DNA of 64,000 nucleotides from an uncultured Thiothrix sp. (lineage in GTDB: Bacteria > Pseudomonadota > Gammaproteobacteria > Thiotrichales > Thiotrichaceae). The translations under genes were made by a program, and so were the position numbers. Under the pieces are notes generated by a model that saw only the letters and a list, made by a program, of their open reading frames with translations, searched no databases and was not told the origin of the DNA. Of this stretch, positions 1 through 7,947 are shown piece by piece (the stretch's first letter is position 1; every line of letters starts with the position of its first letter). The stretch is from positions 1-64,000 of the forward strand of contig NZ_CALMZC010000020.1 of the NCBI RefSeq assembly GCF_937873765.1, written 5' to 3'.

Positions 1-40
1 CGCTTAAGTTACTACCGCTTTAGTGGCTCTTCAACTCCTC

Positions 41-49
41 TGGTGCATG
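41..49. promoter_or_regulatory. TGGTGCATG motif upstream of the first element gene
   Basis: The 9-mer TGGTGCATG lies 37 bases before the ATG at 87. The same 9-mer recurs at 1114-1122, at almost the same distance before the alpA-like gene. Shared sequence and position suggest a common operator or promoter element; this is inference from position only. Confidence 0.3.
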
Positions 50-86
50 ACCCTTAATTGAAGGGCTAGGCAGAGAAGGGAATGCA

Positions 87-1055
87 ATGTACCAGCGAAA
101 AGATTGTATTAGTTTAGTCGATGCAAAAAAGCAATTAAGTATTTTGACCCACACCTCTTTTCAAAAAAGAGAAATACTCAAGCACTGCTTAGATTTAAAT
201 ATAAAAACGGCAATTGCTTGGACTTATCCGCGTCCATTAAGAAAACTGTTAGCAAATAATCATAGGAGTAGCCCCATAAAAGTGGAGGGTAACCCTGTTA
301 TTTTTATGCTGAATGAGTATGTTCATAAGCTGTTAGAGGATGGTGTTAAAACAGTACCTTGCCGTTTATTTTCACTAGATGGTATTCAACCTAATGAGGT
401 TAACTATCATGAATTAAGCGTATCTTCGAGTAGAGATATAGCGATTGATCAATTTTTAGAAAGAGATATTAAGCTACCTCCGTTAGTAGTTATTGGTGCT
501 TCTGAAGATGAAAGTCGAATTGTACAACATCAGCAAAGAAAAATGATGCTGGAGCGGGCTTATAGCCAGTCCAATGAAGATAATAATATAGCTGTTTCTT
601 TCAAGGACTTACTGATCAGTTTTGCTGATTTTGAACGGCTGAAATCAAGCTTATCAGTTCAATCGGTTTCTGATCCTTCTCAAGCGACGGTAAATGTACC
701 TCACCACATAGAGCCAACCCTTATTCAAACACCAATAACCAATGAAGTACAAGCGGTAGTAGTTGGAGAGATGTCTGATTTAGCCAATCAAGATTTAGCC
801 AAGGTTAAAAAGGCTAATGACGGCAAATCGTTGTTATTAGTTAAGGCTTATTTCCAAGATGGTGGGCTTGAACCAACGGATGTTAATCATTTTATAAGAC
901 TGTGCGAGGCAAAACCGCCTCAAGGTTATGAAAACTTTAGAAGGGTAAAAAACAAAGTTGAATGGGGTGATATACATAGTAAGCAGAGTGTGCAAACAAG
1001 GTATATAAAGCAAGCCATTGATAAATATAAAAAAAGTGCTTCTGATCAATCATAA
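87..1055 (+). CDS. Hypothetical protein of the integrated element
   Basis: I do not recognise this 322-residue protein. It has no signal peptide or membrane segment. The first 200 residues are mixed alpha/beta with many charged residues. A flexible linker follows (about 195-245), then a compact C-terminal part rich in Lys and aromatic residues that could bind nucleic acid. The gene is A+T-rich compared with the core genes after 4.6 kb, which fits acquired DNA. It precedes an AlpA-like regulator and a primase/helicase pair in the same orientation. The ATG at 87 follows a purine-rich AGAGAAGGGAA, a plausible ribosome binding site. An element-specific regulatory or replication accessory role is possible, but nothing in the sequence shows it. 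Confidence 0.6.
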   Translation: MYQRKDCISLVDAKKQLSILTHTSFQKREILKHCLDLNIKTAIAWTYPRPLRKLLANNHRSSPIKVEGNPVIFMLNEYVHKLLEDGVKTVPCRLFSLDGIQPNEVNYHELSVSSSRDIAIDQFLERDIKLPPLVVIGASEDESRIVQHQQRKMMLERAYSQSNEDNNIAVSFKDLLISFADFERLKSSLSVQSVSDPSQATVNVPHHIEPTLIQTPITNEVQAVVVGEMSDLANQDLAKVKKANDGKSLLLVKAYFQDGGLEPTDVNHFIRLCEAKPPQGYENFRRVKNKVEWGDIHSKQSVQTRYIKQAIDKYKKSASDQS

Positions 1056-1113
1056 GTGCTTTTTTCTGCGTTTTTTGTTGTTTTATGCGAGTTTACTTTC
1101 AGCTCTAAAAAAG

Positions 1114-1122
1114 TGGTGCATG
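1114..1122. promoter_or_regulatory. Second TGGTGCATG motif, upstream of the AlpA-like gene
   Basis: Exact repeat of the motif at 41-49, placed 40 bases before the ATG at 1163. GTGCATG has a partly palindromic core (TGCA). It is a candidate binding site for the AlpA-like protein or another element regulator. Confidence 0.3.
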
Positions 1123-1162
1123 CTTAAACCTGATAAATCAACTACCGACAGGTACGAAACAG

Positions 1163-1363
1163 ATGACTAACAAAACTCGCTTACTGACTTACACAGAACT
1201 ACGCAAAGAAAAGATCAAGATGGCACGTAGCACTTTATGGATGCTGGAGAAAGAAGGGAAGTTTCCTTTGCGTCGCGTACATGGTGGGCGCGTGTATTGG
1301 ATGGAATCTGAGGTTGACGAATGGTTAGCCAATTTGCCAACCAAGCAAGATCAAGCAGCCTAA
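1163..1363 (+). CDS. AlpA-family excisionase/transcriptional regulator
   Basis: This 66-residue protein has the AlpA/MerR-like winged-helix pattern: an N-terminal helix-turn-helix (around LTYTELRKEK...STLWMLEKEG), then the wing (KFPLRRVHGGRVYWMESEVDEWL). The ending 'xWxxSEVxxWL' is the hallmark of AlpA and phage Cox/Xis-type proteins, which activate integrase genes or direct excision of prophages and satellites such as P4 and CP4-57. Its length is normal for the family. It sits upstream of a primase and helicase in the same orientation, an arrangement common in satellites. Two hairpins follow at 1379-1395 and 1403-1434, so it may be transcribed separately from the replication genes. Confidence 0.8.
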   Translation: MTNKTRLLTYTELRKEKIKMARSTLWMLEKEGKFPLRRVHGGRVYWMESEVDEWLANLPTKQDQAA

Positions 1364-1378
1364 TGCAACGAGCAGCAG

Positions 1379-1434
1379 TGGGGGCAATGCCCCCAAAAGC
1401 AAAAACCCCGCTAGGGCGCAATCCAGCAGGGTTT
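1379..1434 (+). terminator. Tandem hairpins after the AlpA-like gene
   Basis: The first hairpin is TGGGGGC-AAT-GCCCCCA (1379-1395). The second has arms AAACCCCGCT (1403-1412) and AGCAGGGTTT (1425-1434) with one mismatch, followed by ATTAATC. Together they form a likely terminator or attenuator between alpA and the primase gene. Confidence 0.55.
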
Positions 1435-1465
1435 ATTAATCTATCCACAAAGCGGCGCAGACACT

Positions 1466-2365
1466 ATGCATTATACACACTCACTGAATGAAATCACGGG
1501 CAGTTTTTATACGGCGATCTTGCAAACCTTTGGACATGCACCCGCCAAAATAGATCATACGGGAATTGGTAAATCTTGCCCGACTAAACGCTTCAGCAGC
1601 TCAGGCAAAAAAGGCGATCTCACTGGCTGGTATCAACTTGATGTTGATGCAACCCCGTCACCGTTTGGTGTATTTGGCGACTGGCGTACTGGAACTAAGC
1701 AGACTTGGCGCTATCAAGGCCAACTCACTAACACGCAAAAAGCGGACTTAATCGAAGGCCAAGCTTTACGCGCTAAACTTAAAGCTGCTGAGCAAGCCGA
1801 AAAAGCCCGCAAAATTGAACAGCAACGCGCTATCTGGCACTCAGCAGCCCCCGCAGAACCTAATCATTCTTACCTAGTTAAAAAGCAGGTAGGTGCTTAT
1901 GGTTTACGCCAATACCGCAGCGCTTTACTGATACCGTTACGCGATATTGCTGGAGTCATCCAAGGTGTCCAGTACATTTACCCCGATGGGACTAAACGCA
2001 CGCATGGTGGACTGATGGGGTTTTTTCATCACATCGGCAAAGTCAGTAAACCCGACGAAACTATCTATTTATGCGAAGGTTACGCCACCGGAGCTAGTAT
2101 TTTTGAGGCTACAGGTCAACCGGTTGCAATCGCTTTTGCTGCCATCAACTTAACACGTGTGGGTCTATTGATCCGCCACAAATACCTGAAAGCTAATCTT
2201 ATTATTGCCGCAGATAACGACATTAGACCACCGGATAGCAATCTAAAAAATACGGGTGTTGAAGCTGCAAGGGAAGCCGCAAAGGCTTGTCGAGCCAAAG
2301 TGATGATACCTAACACGACAACAAAAGCTGATTTTAATGACTTACTCACAGGGGTTCATGTATGA
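1466..2365 (+). CDS. Toprim-domain primase of the integrated element
   Basis: This 299-residue protein resembles the Toprim primase half of phage and plasmid replication proteins. The N-terminal ~90 residues look like the primase-associated zinc-binding or DNA-interaction region (…GIGKSCPTKRFSSSGKKGD…, then a GxFGDWRTG motif common in these proteins). A charged helical stretch follows (about 90-125), then a Toprim fold with the conserved Glu in LCEGYATG (about residue 203) and the acidic pair in IIAADNDIR (about residue 247). It would make RNA primers for element replication. Its stop overlaps the start of the helicase-like gene by 4 bases, so the two are translationally coupled. The iteron cluster lies just after the pair, which favours an autonomous replication module. 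Confidence 0.8.
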   Translation: MHYTHSLNEITGSFYTAILQTFGHAPAKIDHTGIGKSCPTKRFSSSGKKGDLTGWYQLDVDATPSPFGVFGDWRTGTKQTWRYQGQLTNTQKADLIEGQALRAKLKAAEQAEKARKIEQQRAIWHSAAPAEPNHSYLVKKQVGAYGLRQYRSALLIPLRDIAGVIQGVQYIYPDGTKRTHGGLMGFFHHIGKVSKPDETIYLCEGYATGASIFEATGQPVAIAFAAINLTRVGLLIRHKYLKANLIIAADNDIRPPDSNLKNTGVEAAREAAKACRAKVMIPNTTTKADFNDLLTGVHV

Positions 2366-4158
2366 GCACGGACGCACTAGACAATCTCACCACCCTCGAA
2401 GATTACAGCACCGCACCCGCCGACCCGATCAAGGAGGCGATTGCACGCTTAAGCCTTGATGTGGGGGCGGTATTTGAGCCAGAAGTATTGGCAGCACTGG
2501 CCGCTTTAGACATGGTTGACTATGCAAGGTATCGCCAAGAGATCAAGCGCTCTAAGTTAGTGGTGATGCGCGATTTTGATGAAGCGGTGAAAGCACAGCG
2601 TCCCCAAGGGAGTAGTGGTTACGATGATCATTCGATAGCTGCGCAAATAGTTGAGTTCGTGCAATCACGCGCTACTTTATTCCTAGATGCCGATAAAGAA
2701 GCCTATGCACGGATTCGAGTAGCAGAGCACTGGGAGACATGGGCTTTAGAATCCAGTGGTTTTAAAGAGTGGCTAGCGGCTGAGTTATACCGTGAAACCA
2801 GTATTTTACCTAAATCTGAACCTATTAAAGATGCCATTCTAGCCTTAGCTGGGATTGCCAAATACGGTACTGCTCACCAAGCGATTGAGCAAAAGCCGGT
2901 TTTCTTAAGATCGGGGATAACTGCACAAGGTAGCTATGCACTGGATTTGTGTAATGACAATTGGCAAGCGGTGATTATTGAGGCGGGCGACTGGCAGCTT
3001 GATAACCAGCAGACTGTGGCTTTTAAGCGTACCAAGACGATGCAAGCCTTACCTGTACCACTGGCGAAGGGGGCGGGTCAGGTTGATGATTTGTTCCAGT
3101 TGATTAATTGCCCTGAAGAATCCAGAAACATGCTACTCGCTTGGATGCTGGAATGCTGGCGTACCGATACCGCGTACCCTGTCGCTGAGATTGGCAACAC
3201 AGAGCAAGGCAGCGGTAAATCACGCGCCCAAAGTACACTAAAGCGCTTTATTGACCCTAGCGCGGTCAATCTACGGGGTAAACCTAAGGCTGTGGAAGAT
3301 ATTTATATAGCGGCTTGCAACTCACTGCTGATCAGTTATGAAAACCTCTCTCACCTGACAGATGAAATGCAGGATGCTTTTTGCGTACTCGCTACAGGGG
3401 GCGGCTTTGCTAAGCGCCAGTTATTCAAGGATGCTGAAGAAAGCACGCTGTCGGCTAAACGTCCGGTGATTATGAATGGGATTGGTACACTCGCAACCCG
3501 TCAAGATTTAGTCGACCGCTTAATTAATTTAGAACTCAATCCACTAAGACCCGAAGCACGTAAAACCGATTCGGAGCTAGATGCTTTATTAGCGGAGAAA
3601 GAAGCGAGCATTTTCACTGGTTTGTTGGATTTATTCGCTCAAGCCTTGGCGTTACTGCCCAGTATCGAGATTGAGCAGAAAGCGCGTATGGCTGACTTTT
3701 GCTTATTGGGGGCAGCAGTGTATGCAGCGCGTGGGGTTGAGAATCCAACGGCTGCTTTTATGCAGGATTATAAGCACATGCGCCAAGAAGCGATTTATCG
3801 GACGTTGGATAGCTCACCTGTAGCCTCGGCAGTGATAGCTTACTTAGATAAGCATCCGCTAGGTGCTGAGTTCATCACGGCGAAAAATGCGCTTGATGTA
3901 TTAGTGCAATCCCATACCGATGGTGAAGCTTGGCCACGATCTGCCAAAGGATTTACGGAAGCGATTAAACGCTTGTCACCCGCCTTTCGGCAAATTGGAA
4001 TTAAGGTGGAAGTCGGCAAGCAGCGCAATAAAAATGGCTACCCGGTCATCATTAAGCCCTTAGAGCCATTTAAAGCAGGCATGCCAGAAAACCTAAATAA
4101 GATCATTCATCCACCCGCGTTCCAGTCAAGTGCGCCCAAGGTGGCGGCTATCGCTTAA
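2362..4158 (+). CDS. Helicase-like ATPase of the integrated element
   Basis: This 598-residue protein is probably the replicative helicase partner of the Toprim primase. A P-loop is visible in the middle (NTEQGSGKS, about residues 275-283). It is followed by an acidic strand (LLISYENLSHL) resembling Walker B, and a downstream segment (ATGGGFAKRQLF…KRPVIMNGIG) typical of phage/plasmid superfamily-3-type or DUF-class helicases in integrative elements. The first 250 residues are helical and not recognisable to me. The C-terminal ~100 residues (…AKNALDVLVQS…PRSAKGFTEAIKRL) look like a winged-helix DNA-binding domain. It overlaps the primase gene by 4 bases and is followed by a terminator. The family assignment is moderate; the ATPase role is more certain than the helicase activity. 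Confidence 0.7.
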   Translation: MSTDALDNLTTLEDYSTAPADPIKEAIARLSLDVGAVFEPEVLAALAALDMVDYARYRQEIKRSKLVVMRDFDEAVKAQRPQGSSGYDDHSIAAQIVEFVQSRATLFLDADKEAYARIRVAEHWETWALESSGFKEWLAAELYRETSILPKSEPIKDAILALAGIAKYGTAHQAIEQKPVFLRSGITAQGSYALDLCNDNWQAVIIEAGDWQLDNQQTVAFKRTKTMQALPVPLAKGAGQVDDLFQLINCPEESRNMLLAWMLECWRTDTAYPVAEIGNTEQGSGKSRAQSTLKRFIDPSAVNLRGKPKAVEDIYIAACNSLLISYENLSHLTDEMQDAFCVLATGGGFAKRQLFKDAEESTLSAKRPVIMNGIGTLATRQDLVDRLINLELNPLRPEARKTDSELDALLAEKEASIFTGLLDLFAQALALLPSIEIEQKARMADFCLLGAAVYAARGVENPTAAFMQDYKHMRQEAIYRTLDSSPVASAVIAYLDKHPLGAEFITAKNALDVLVQSHTDGEAWPRSAKGFTEAIKRLSPAFRQIGIKVEVGKQRNKNGYPVIIKPLEPFKAGMPENLNKIIHPPAFQSSAPKVAAIA

Positions 4159-4188
4159 TAGCAAAATCACTTTCTCTTTTATGTGAAG

Positions 4189-4215
4189 GCCGGAGCAATC
4201 CGGCTTTTTCTTTTT
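4189..4215 (+). terminator. Rho-independent terminator after the helicase gene
   Basis: The stem GCCGGA-GCAA-TCCGGC (4189-4204) is followed directly by a T-rich tract. It ends the primase-helicase transcript before the iteron region. Confidence 0.85.
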
Positions 4216-4388
4216 CAATCCGGTGTACTTGGTGTACATGGTGTACTTGTATTCCTATAAAGGGGGGTAGGGGTCGCGCTGTGTGTCGAGGGTGATTTGC
4301 TTATTATTTAATCAATTCGGTGTACTTGGTGTACATGGTGTACTTGTATTCCTATAAAGGGGGGGTAGGGGTCGCGCTGTGTGTCGAG
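4216..4388. repeat. Two 75/76-bp direct repeats carrying iterons GGTGTAC(T/A)T
   Basis: The blocks at 4216-4290 and 4313-4388 are nearly identical; they differ by one base near the start and by a G-run of six versus seven. Each starts with three head-to-tail 9-mers, GGTGTACTT, GGTGTACAT, GGTGTACTT (4222-4248 and 4319-4345). A G-rich stretch and GTCGCGCTGTGTGTCGAG follow. This is iteron organisation, placed just after a primase/helicase pair and just before the tRNA junction. A replication origin or replication-control locus for the element is the best reading. It has not been tested. Confidence 0.75.
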
Positions 4389-4435
4389 TGCCTGAAATTT
4401 ATTTTCTGTACTTTCCTAGGGAGTCAAAACAGGAA

Positions 4436-4456
4436 AAGTACACCGCAAAGTACACC
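4436..4456. repeat. Two inverted copies of the iteron (AAGTACACC)
   Basis: AAGTACACC occurs at 4436-4444 and 4448-4456. It is the exact reverse complement of GGTGTACTT. With the six direct copies upstream this gives eight sites in about 235 bp, facing each other across an A+T-rich stretch. The arrangement resembles satellite-phage origins with opposed iteron sets. Confidence 0.65.
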
Positions 4457-4500
4457 GTAAACACAAAAACCTGAGAAAAAGTGTTAAATCCCAGAAAGCA

Positions 4501-4535
4501 AAAAGCCCTGTAAACTATTCATTCACAAGGCTTTT
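4501..4535 (-). terminator. Terminator of the tRNA-Thr gene
   Basis: Read on the minus strand, AAAAGCCTTGT pairs with ACAGGGCTTTT (11 bp including one G-T pair) around a 13-base loop, with the T-run at the end. It lies directly after the 3' CCA of the tRNA. Confidence 0.75.
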
Positions 4536-4539
4536 AAAT

Positions 4540-4615
<76 letters not shown>

Positions 4616-4628
4616 GTTGAAGTCGCGT

Positions 4629-4657
4629 ATACTATTCGATCTTTTTTCCTGATGCAA
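4629..4657 (-). promoter_or_regulatory. Sigma-70 promoter of tRNA-Thr
   Basis: On the minus strand TTGCAT (4652-4657) and TAGTAT (4629-4634) are 17 bases apart and about 13 bases ahead of the tRNA 5' end. It lies in the gap after trmJ. Confidence 0.6.
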
Positions 4658-4666
4658 GTATTTCGT

Positions 4667-5422
4667 TTATGAATTTGATCGACGGGCGAATTTTCTACCT
4701 TGAAAGGCTGCAAGCATACCACGTAGGATGTTCACTTCGCTTTGTGTTGGGTTAATCCTGCCAAATAAACGCCGTAAGCGGCGCATCAACAAGCGTGGAT
4801 TGTCCGGGTCAAGATAGTCCACTTCAACTAAAGCTGTTTCTAAATGAGTGAAAAAGTTTTCCATCGCAGCAGCAGTAGCCGGTTCCTCATCAAGCTCATG
4901 GTTAGCAGCAGAAGTTTGCGCAGTTCGGCGCACTGCCATCATGCATTCATAACAAAGGATTTGAATAGCAGCCGCAATATTCAAAGAAAAGAAGTCGAAA
5001 GCCATTGGAATATGCACTAGGGCTTGGCAATGCTCCAGTTCTTCATTAGTCAAACCGGTACGCTCACGCCCAAACACTAAAGCGATTTTCTGCTTAGGTA
5101 AATGCTCAGCAACCCAAATTCCGCACTCACATGCGTCCATTTGTGGCCACCTCAAACTCCGTTCTGAACGCGCACTGGTACCAATCACATAATGACAATC
5201 CGCAAGTGCTTCTTGCAAAGTCGTGCATAAACGCGCATTCGCTAAAATATCATCCGCGCCAGAAGCCAGTGCTTTGGTTTCAGGTGAGTTAAAGCGCGTA
5301 GGATTAACAAGGCGTAAATCGTGAATACCCATCGTTTTCATAGCGCGAGCCGCTGAGCCAACATTCCCTGGATGCGAAGTATGGATCATCACAATACAAA
5401 GTTGATCAAGTAAGCTTTTCAT
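4667..5422 (-). CDS. trmJ: tRNA (cytidine/uridine-2'-O-)-methyltransferase TrmJ
   Basis: This is a SPOUT-class (TrmH/SpoU family) enzyme that 2'-O-methylates nucleotide 32 in the anticodon loop of several tRNAs, using S-adenosylmethionine. Visible family motifs are motif 1 (HTSHPGNVGSAARAMKTMG, near residue 12), motif 2 (ALVFGRERTGLTNEEL, about 115-130) and motif 3 (LNIAAAIQILCYE, about 148-160), which make the SPOUT knot. The C-terminal ~70 residues end in the TrmJ-type helical extension (RLRRLFGRINPTQSEVNILRGML). The length of 251 residues is normal. I chose the ATG at 5422; a GTG one codon earlier is also open. It is immediately downstream of smpB with no gap, so the two are probably cotranscribed. 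Confidence 0.93.
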   Translation of the reverse strand: MKSLLDQLCIVMIHTSHPGNVGSAARAMKTMGIHDLRLVNPTRFNSPETKALASGADDILANARLCTTLQEALADCHYVIGTSARSERSLRWPQMDACECGIWVAEHLPKQKIALVFGRERTGLTNEELEHCQALVHIPMAFDFFSLNIAAAIQILCYECMMAVRRTAQTSAANHELDEEPATAAAMENFFTHLETALVEVDYLDPDNPRLLMRRLRRLFGRINPTQSEVNILRGMLAAFQGRKFARRSNS

Positions 5423-5424
5423 CA

Positions 5425-5901
5425 CTATTTCTTCATGACACGAGCTTTTTCACGATTCCAGTCACGCTCTTTCTCAGTTGAGCGCTTATCATGCATTTGC
5501 TTACCTTTGCCTAAGCCAATTTCGAGCTTGACTCGATTATTTTTCCAGTACATCGCGGTTGGCACGACTGTATAGCCTTTGCGATCAATATCTGCTTGCA
5601 AGCGACTGATTTGATGAGCATGTAGCAGCAGCTTGCGAGTGCGTTTGGACTCAGGAATCACATGCGTCGATGCAGAAAGTAAGGGCGTAATCAGGGCGTT
5701 GAATAAATAGGCTTCGCCCTTATTAAACTGAATAAAGCCTTCTTTGAGCTGGACTCGTCCGTCGCGGATGCTTTTCACTTCCCAGCCTTGCAAGACTAAA
5801 CCAGCCTCGTAAGTATCTTCAATGTAATACTCGAAGCGCGCAGTTTTATTCAGTGCAATGGTTTTATCACCGGGAGCAGATTTTTTCTTTTGCTTAGTCA
5901 T
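5425..5901 (-). CDS. smpB: SsrA (tmRNA)-binding protein SmpB
   Basis: The 158-residue protein has the full SmpB pattern: an N-terminal [29 protein letters not shown] beta-barrel start, [16 protein letters not shown], and the basic C-terminal tail [27 protein letters not shown]. The tail folds into a helix in the ribosomal mRNA channel. SmpB carries tmRNA to stalled ribosomes for trans-translation. It starts divergently from ratA, an arrangement conserved in gammaproteobacteria. No ssrA gene is visible in the flanking intergenic DNA. Confidence 0.97.
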   Translation of the reverse strand: MTKQKKKSAPGDKTIALNKTARFEYYIEDTYEAGLVLQGWEVKSIRDGRVQLKEGFIQFNKGEAYLFNALITPLLSASTHVIPESKRTRKLLLHAHQISRLQADIDRKGYTVVPTAMYWKNNRVKLEIGLGKGKQMHDKRSTEKERDWNREKARVMKK

Positions 5902-6004
5902 TTGAATTACAATAGTGGCGAATCTGCCAGATAATAGCGCGTTCTATCACGAATATGAACGTTTGCGAGTGTTTGATCTCAAACCCTAAGGAAAGGAAGG
6001 TTGC

Positions 6005-6436
6005 ATGGCGCATATTAGCCGAAGCGCTCTAGTCCCGTACTCAGCCGAACAAATGTTTGTGCTGGTGGATGCGATTCGTGATTATCCTCAATTTTTACCT
6101 TGGTGTCGTAGTTCCCACGAGCTGAGCCGCGATCTAGACGAAGTGAAAGCTTCGATTGAAATTGCTAAAGGCGCAGTCAATAAAAGCTTTACGACCCTCA
6201 ATCGCATGCAGAAAAATAAAGTGATTGAAATGAGCTTGGTGGATGGACCATTCCGGCATTTACATGGCTTTTGGCGTTTTGATGAGCTAAGGCCGAGTGC
6301 TTGTAAAGTCTCGTTGGACTTGGACTTTGAGTTTTCGAATAGGTTGGTGAGTCTAGCCATTGGGCCGATATTTAACCAAGTTGCAAATACTTTAGTCGAT
6401 TCCTTTGTAGCACGGGCAAAACAAGTTTATGGTTAA
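6005..6436 (+). CDS. ratA: RatA, COQ10/START-like protein
   Basis: The 143-residue SRPBCC (START-like) protein begins with the signature HISRSALVPYSAEQMFVLVDAIRDYPQFLPWCRSS. The family is the bacterial counterpart of Coq10, a ubiquinone-binding protein that supports respiration. The E. coli member was also reported as a toxin that blocks ribosome subunit joining. The gene is divergent from smpB and overlaps the downstream rnfH-like gene by 8 bases; the smpB/ratA/ratB block is typical of the class. The ATG at 6005 follows AAGGAAGG. Confidence 0.93.
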   Translation: MAHISRSALVPYSAEQMFVLVDAIRDYPQFLPWCRSSHELSRDLDEVKASIEIAKGAVNKSFTTLNRMQKNKVIEMSLVDGPFRHLHGFWRFDELRPSACKVSLDLDFEFSNRLVSLAIGPIFNQVANTLVDSFVARAKQVYG

Positions 6437-6746
6437 TAAAAATTTAATTCCTATCGAGGTGATTTATCCACTTGCGCATGAGCAACTGTTATTTAAGGCG
6501 AAGGTTCCAGCAGGTACTACTCTTAGAGAGGGCATTTTAGCTAGCGGTATTTTGAAGCATTATCCTGAACTAGTCTTGGATACAGCGGATGTTGGCATCT
6601 TTGGCAAATTAGCCACGCTAGAGACGGCCTTGCGTGCTAAAGATCGGATTGAAATCTACCGCCCTTTACTCGCCGACCCTAAAGAAGTCCGCAAACAGCG
6701 TGCAGCTGAGGGCAAAAAAATGAAAAAGGGGAGTAGTGAAGAATAA
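6429..6746 (+). CDS. RnfH/RatB family ubiquitin-like protein
   Basis: The 105-residue protein has a beta-grasp fold of the RnfH (PF03658) family: IPIEVIYPLAHEQLLFKAKVPAGTTLREGI at the start, then VGIFGKLA and DRIEIYRPLLADPKEVRKQRA, the family signature. The C-terminal ~18 residues are strongly basic. Function is not established; the association with ratA is conserved and gave the older name RatB. It shares a transcript with ratA by overlap, and a hairpin follows at 6753-6777. Confidence 0.9.
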   Translation: MVNKNLIPIEVIYPLAHEQLLFKAKVPAGTTLREGILASGILKHYPELVLDTADVGIFGKLATLETALRAKDRIEIYRPLLADPKEVRKQRAAEGKKMKKGSSEE

Positions 6747-6752
6747 GCGCTA

Positions 6753-6777
6753 AGCCCCTTCCAATGTCGAAGGGGCT
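6753..6777. terminator. Bidirectional hairpin between the rnfH-like gene and bamE
   Basis: AGCCCCTTC (6753-6761) and GAAGGGGCT (6769-6777) form a perfect 9-bp stem with a 7-base loop between two convergent genes. There is no long T-run, so it may act as a bidirectional transcript end. Confidence 0.6.
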
Positions 6778-6784
6778 ATAGGGC

Positions 6785-7099
6785 TTAACTAGCCGGTTTA
6801 TCTTGCTTAATATCGGTAACTTGTCCGGCTTGATTGAAAAATACAGTTAGCCCACTCCGTTTGGCCTCTTTATTGCCTTCTTTTAAATAAAATACATAGT
6901 CCCAGCGATTTTGGCGGAAATCGTCAGTCAGTAGCGGAGTCCCTAAAATGTCTTGGACTTGAGCTTGGTTCATGCCCGGACGTAATTGGGACAGTTCTTC
7001 TTGGGTAATTAAATTGCCTTGTTGAATATTCATACGATACAGACCACAGCCTGAAACTAAGAGTGCAACAAGAGTCAGTGTGATGAGAGGTTTTTTCAT
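6785..7099 (-). CDS. bamE: Outer-membrane assembly lipoprotein BamE
   Basis: The 104-residue protein starts with a lipoprotein signal (KKPLITLTLVALLVSGCGLYRM; lipobox Cys about residue 18). The BamE/SmpA fold follows: IQQGNLITQEELSQLRPGMNQAQVQDILGTPLLTDDF and RWDYVFYL, the conserved core. BamE belongs to the BAM complex that inserts beta-barrel proteins in the outer membrane. It is divergent from fur, the usual gammaproteobacterial order. Confidence 0.95.
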   Translation of the reverse strand: MKKPLITLTLVALLVSGCGLYRMNIQQGNLITQEELSQLRPGMNQAQVQDILGTPLLTDDFRQNRWDYVFYLKEGNKEAKRSGLTVFFNQAGQVTDIKQDKPAS

Positions 7100-7167
7100 G
7101 GTAGTGTTGGTCTTATACTAGAGAAAAGCGAAGATCATGATAGATCATTCAGCGTGGAGAGTGCAGA

Positions 7168-7575
7168 GTGGAAGGAAAAGATATTAAGCGAGCTGGTCTA
7201 AAAATCACTCAGCCTCGGGTGAAAATCCTCGAATTGTTGGAAAACTCAGCGGATCGCCATCTCAGTGCTGAAGATATCTATAAAAGCTTGTTAGCTAATG
7301 GTGACGATATTGGCTTGGCTACGGTTTATCGAGTATTAACCCAATTCGAGACTGCAGGTTTAGTCACGCGCCATCACTTTGAAAGTGGACAAGCGGTATT
7401 TGAGTTGTCTTCAGATGAACACCATGATCATATGGTCTGTGTACGCACTGGGCGCGTGGTCGAATTTTGTGATGAGGTGATTGAGCAGCGCCAACAAGCC
7501 ATTGCCCGCGAGCATGGTTTTGAAATTACTGGGCATTCTTTGATTTTATATGGGCGGTTTGTCGAAAAAACTTAA
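7168..7575 (+). CDS. fur: Ferric uptake regulator Fur
   Basis: The 135-residue winged-helix repressor carries the metal sites of Fur: LKITQPRVKILELLE and DIGLATVYRVLTQFE in the DNA-binding half, then HHDHMVC in the dimerisation half. Only the first Cys of the structural CxxC is kept (CVRTG instead of CLDCG). The same is true in the Pseudomonas aeruginosa type of Fur, so it is not evidence of decay. Fe2+-loaded Fur represses iron acquisition genes. The start is the GTG at 7168, after GGAGAGTGCAGA; no better ATG is in frame. It is divergent from bamE. Confidence 0.95.
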   Translation: MEGKDIKRAGLKITQPRVKILELLENSADRHLSAEDIYKSLLANGDDIGLATVYRVLTQFETAGLVTRHHFESGQAVFELSSDEHHDHMVCVRTGRVVEFCDEVIEQRQQAIAREHGFEITGHSLILYGRFVEKT

Positions 7576-7603
7576 AAAATTCTTGAAAACCTGCCAGTAG
7601 TTT

Positions 7604-7631
7604 TTGCATTTACCGCTTAGGCCGGTATAAT
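7604..7631 (+). promoter_or_regulatory. Promoter of rpsU
   Basis: TTGCAT (7604-7609) and a perfect TATAAT (7626-7631) are 16 bases apart, about 75 bases before the rpsU start. Confidence 0.6.
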
Positions 7632-7704
7632 CGCGCATTTACTGAAAATGTCATCCCAGTAATGGCATTCATTTGTATACCTTAAATTTTGAGATTAGTT
7701 GTCC

Positions 7705-7920
7705 ATGCCAAGTGTAAGAGTAAGAGATTCAGAGCCATTTGAAATTGCGGTGCGCCGTTTTAAACGTACTTGTGAAAAAGCAGGGGTTGTTGCTGAAGTT
7801 CGCGCACGCGAATTTTACGAAAAACCAACTGCTATTCGTAAACGTGAACGTGCTGCTGCGGTTAAACGCAATCTGAAGCGTATTTCTCGTGACTTGAACC
7901 GTCGCGTAAGACTCTACTAA
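7705..7920 (+). CDS. rpsU: 30S ribosomal protein S21
   Basis: The protein is 71 residues when started at the ATG at 7705 ([21 protein letters not shown]…), the same length and start as E. coli S21. An in-frame TTG two codons earlier is less likely. The very basic C-terminus ends RRVRLY as in the family. S21 helps the 30S subunit select mRNAs. It heads an rpsU-yqeY pair; the usual dnaG-rpoD continuation is absent, and hemE follows instead. Confidence 0.97.
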   Translation: MPSVRVRDSEPFEIAVRRFKRTCEKAGVVAEVRAREFYEKPTAIRKRERAAAVKRNLKRISRDLNRRVRLY

Positions 7921-7947
7921 TCACTGCTTTCACTCTGGCGATTTGCA

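Noticed and set aside
7168-7575. Fur with a missing structural Cys as a broken regulator
   Set aside because: Pseudomonas-type Fur proteins also keep only the first Cys, so this is a normal variant.
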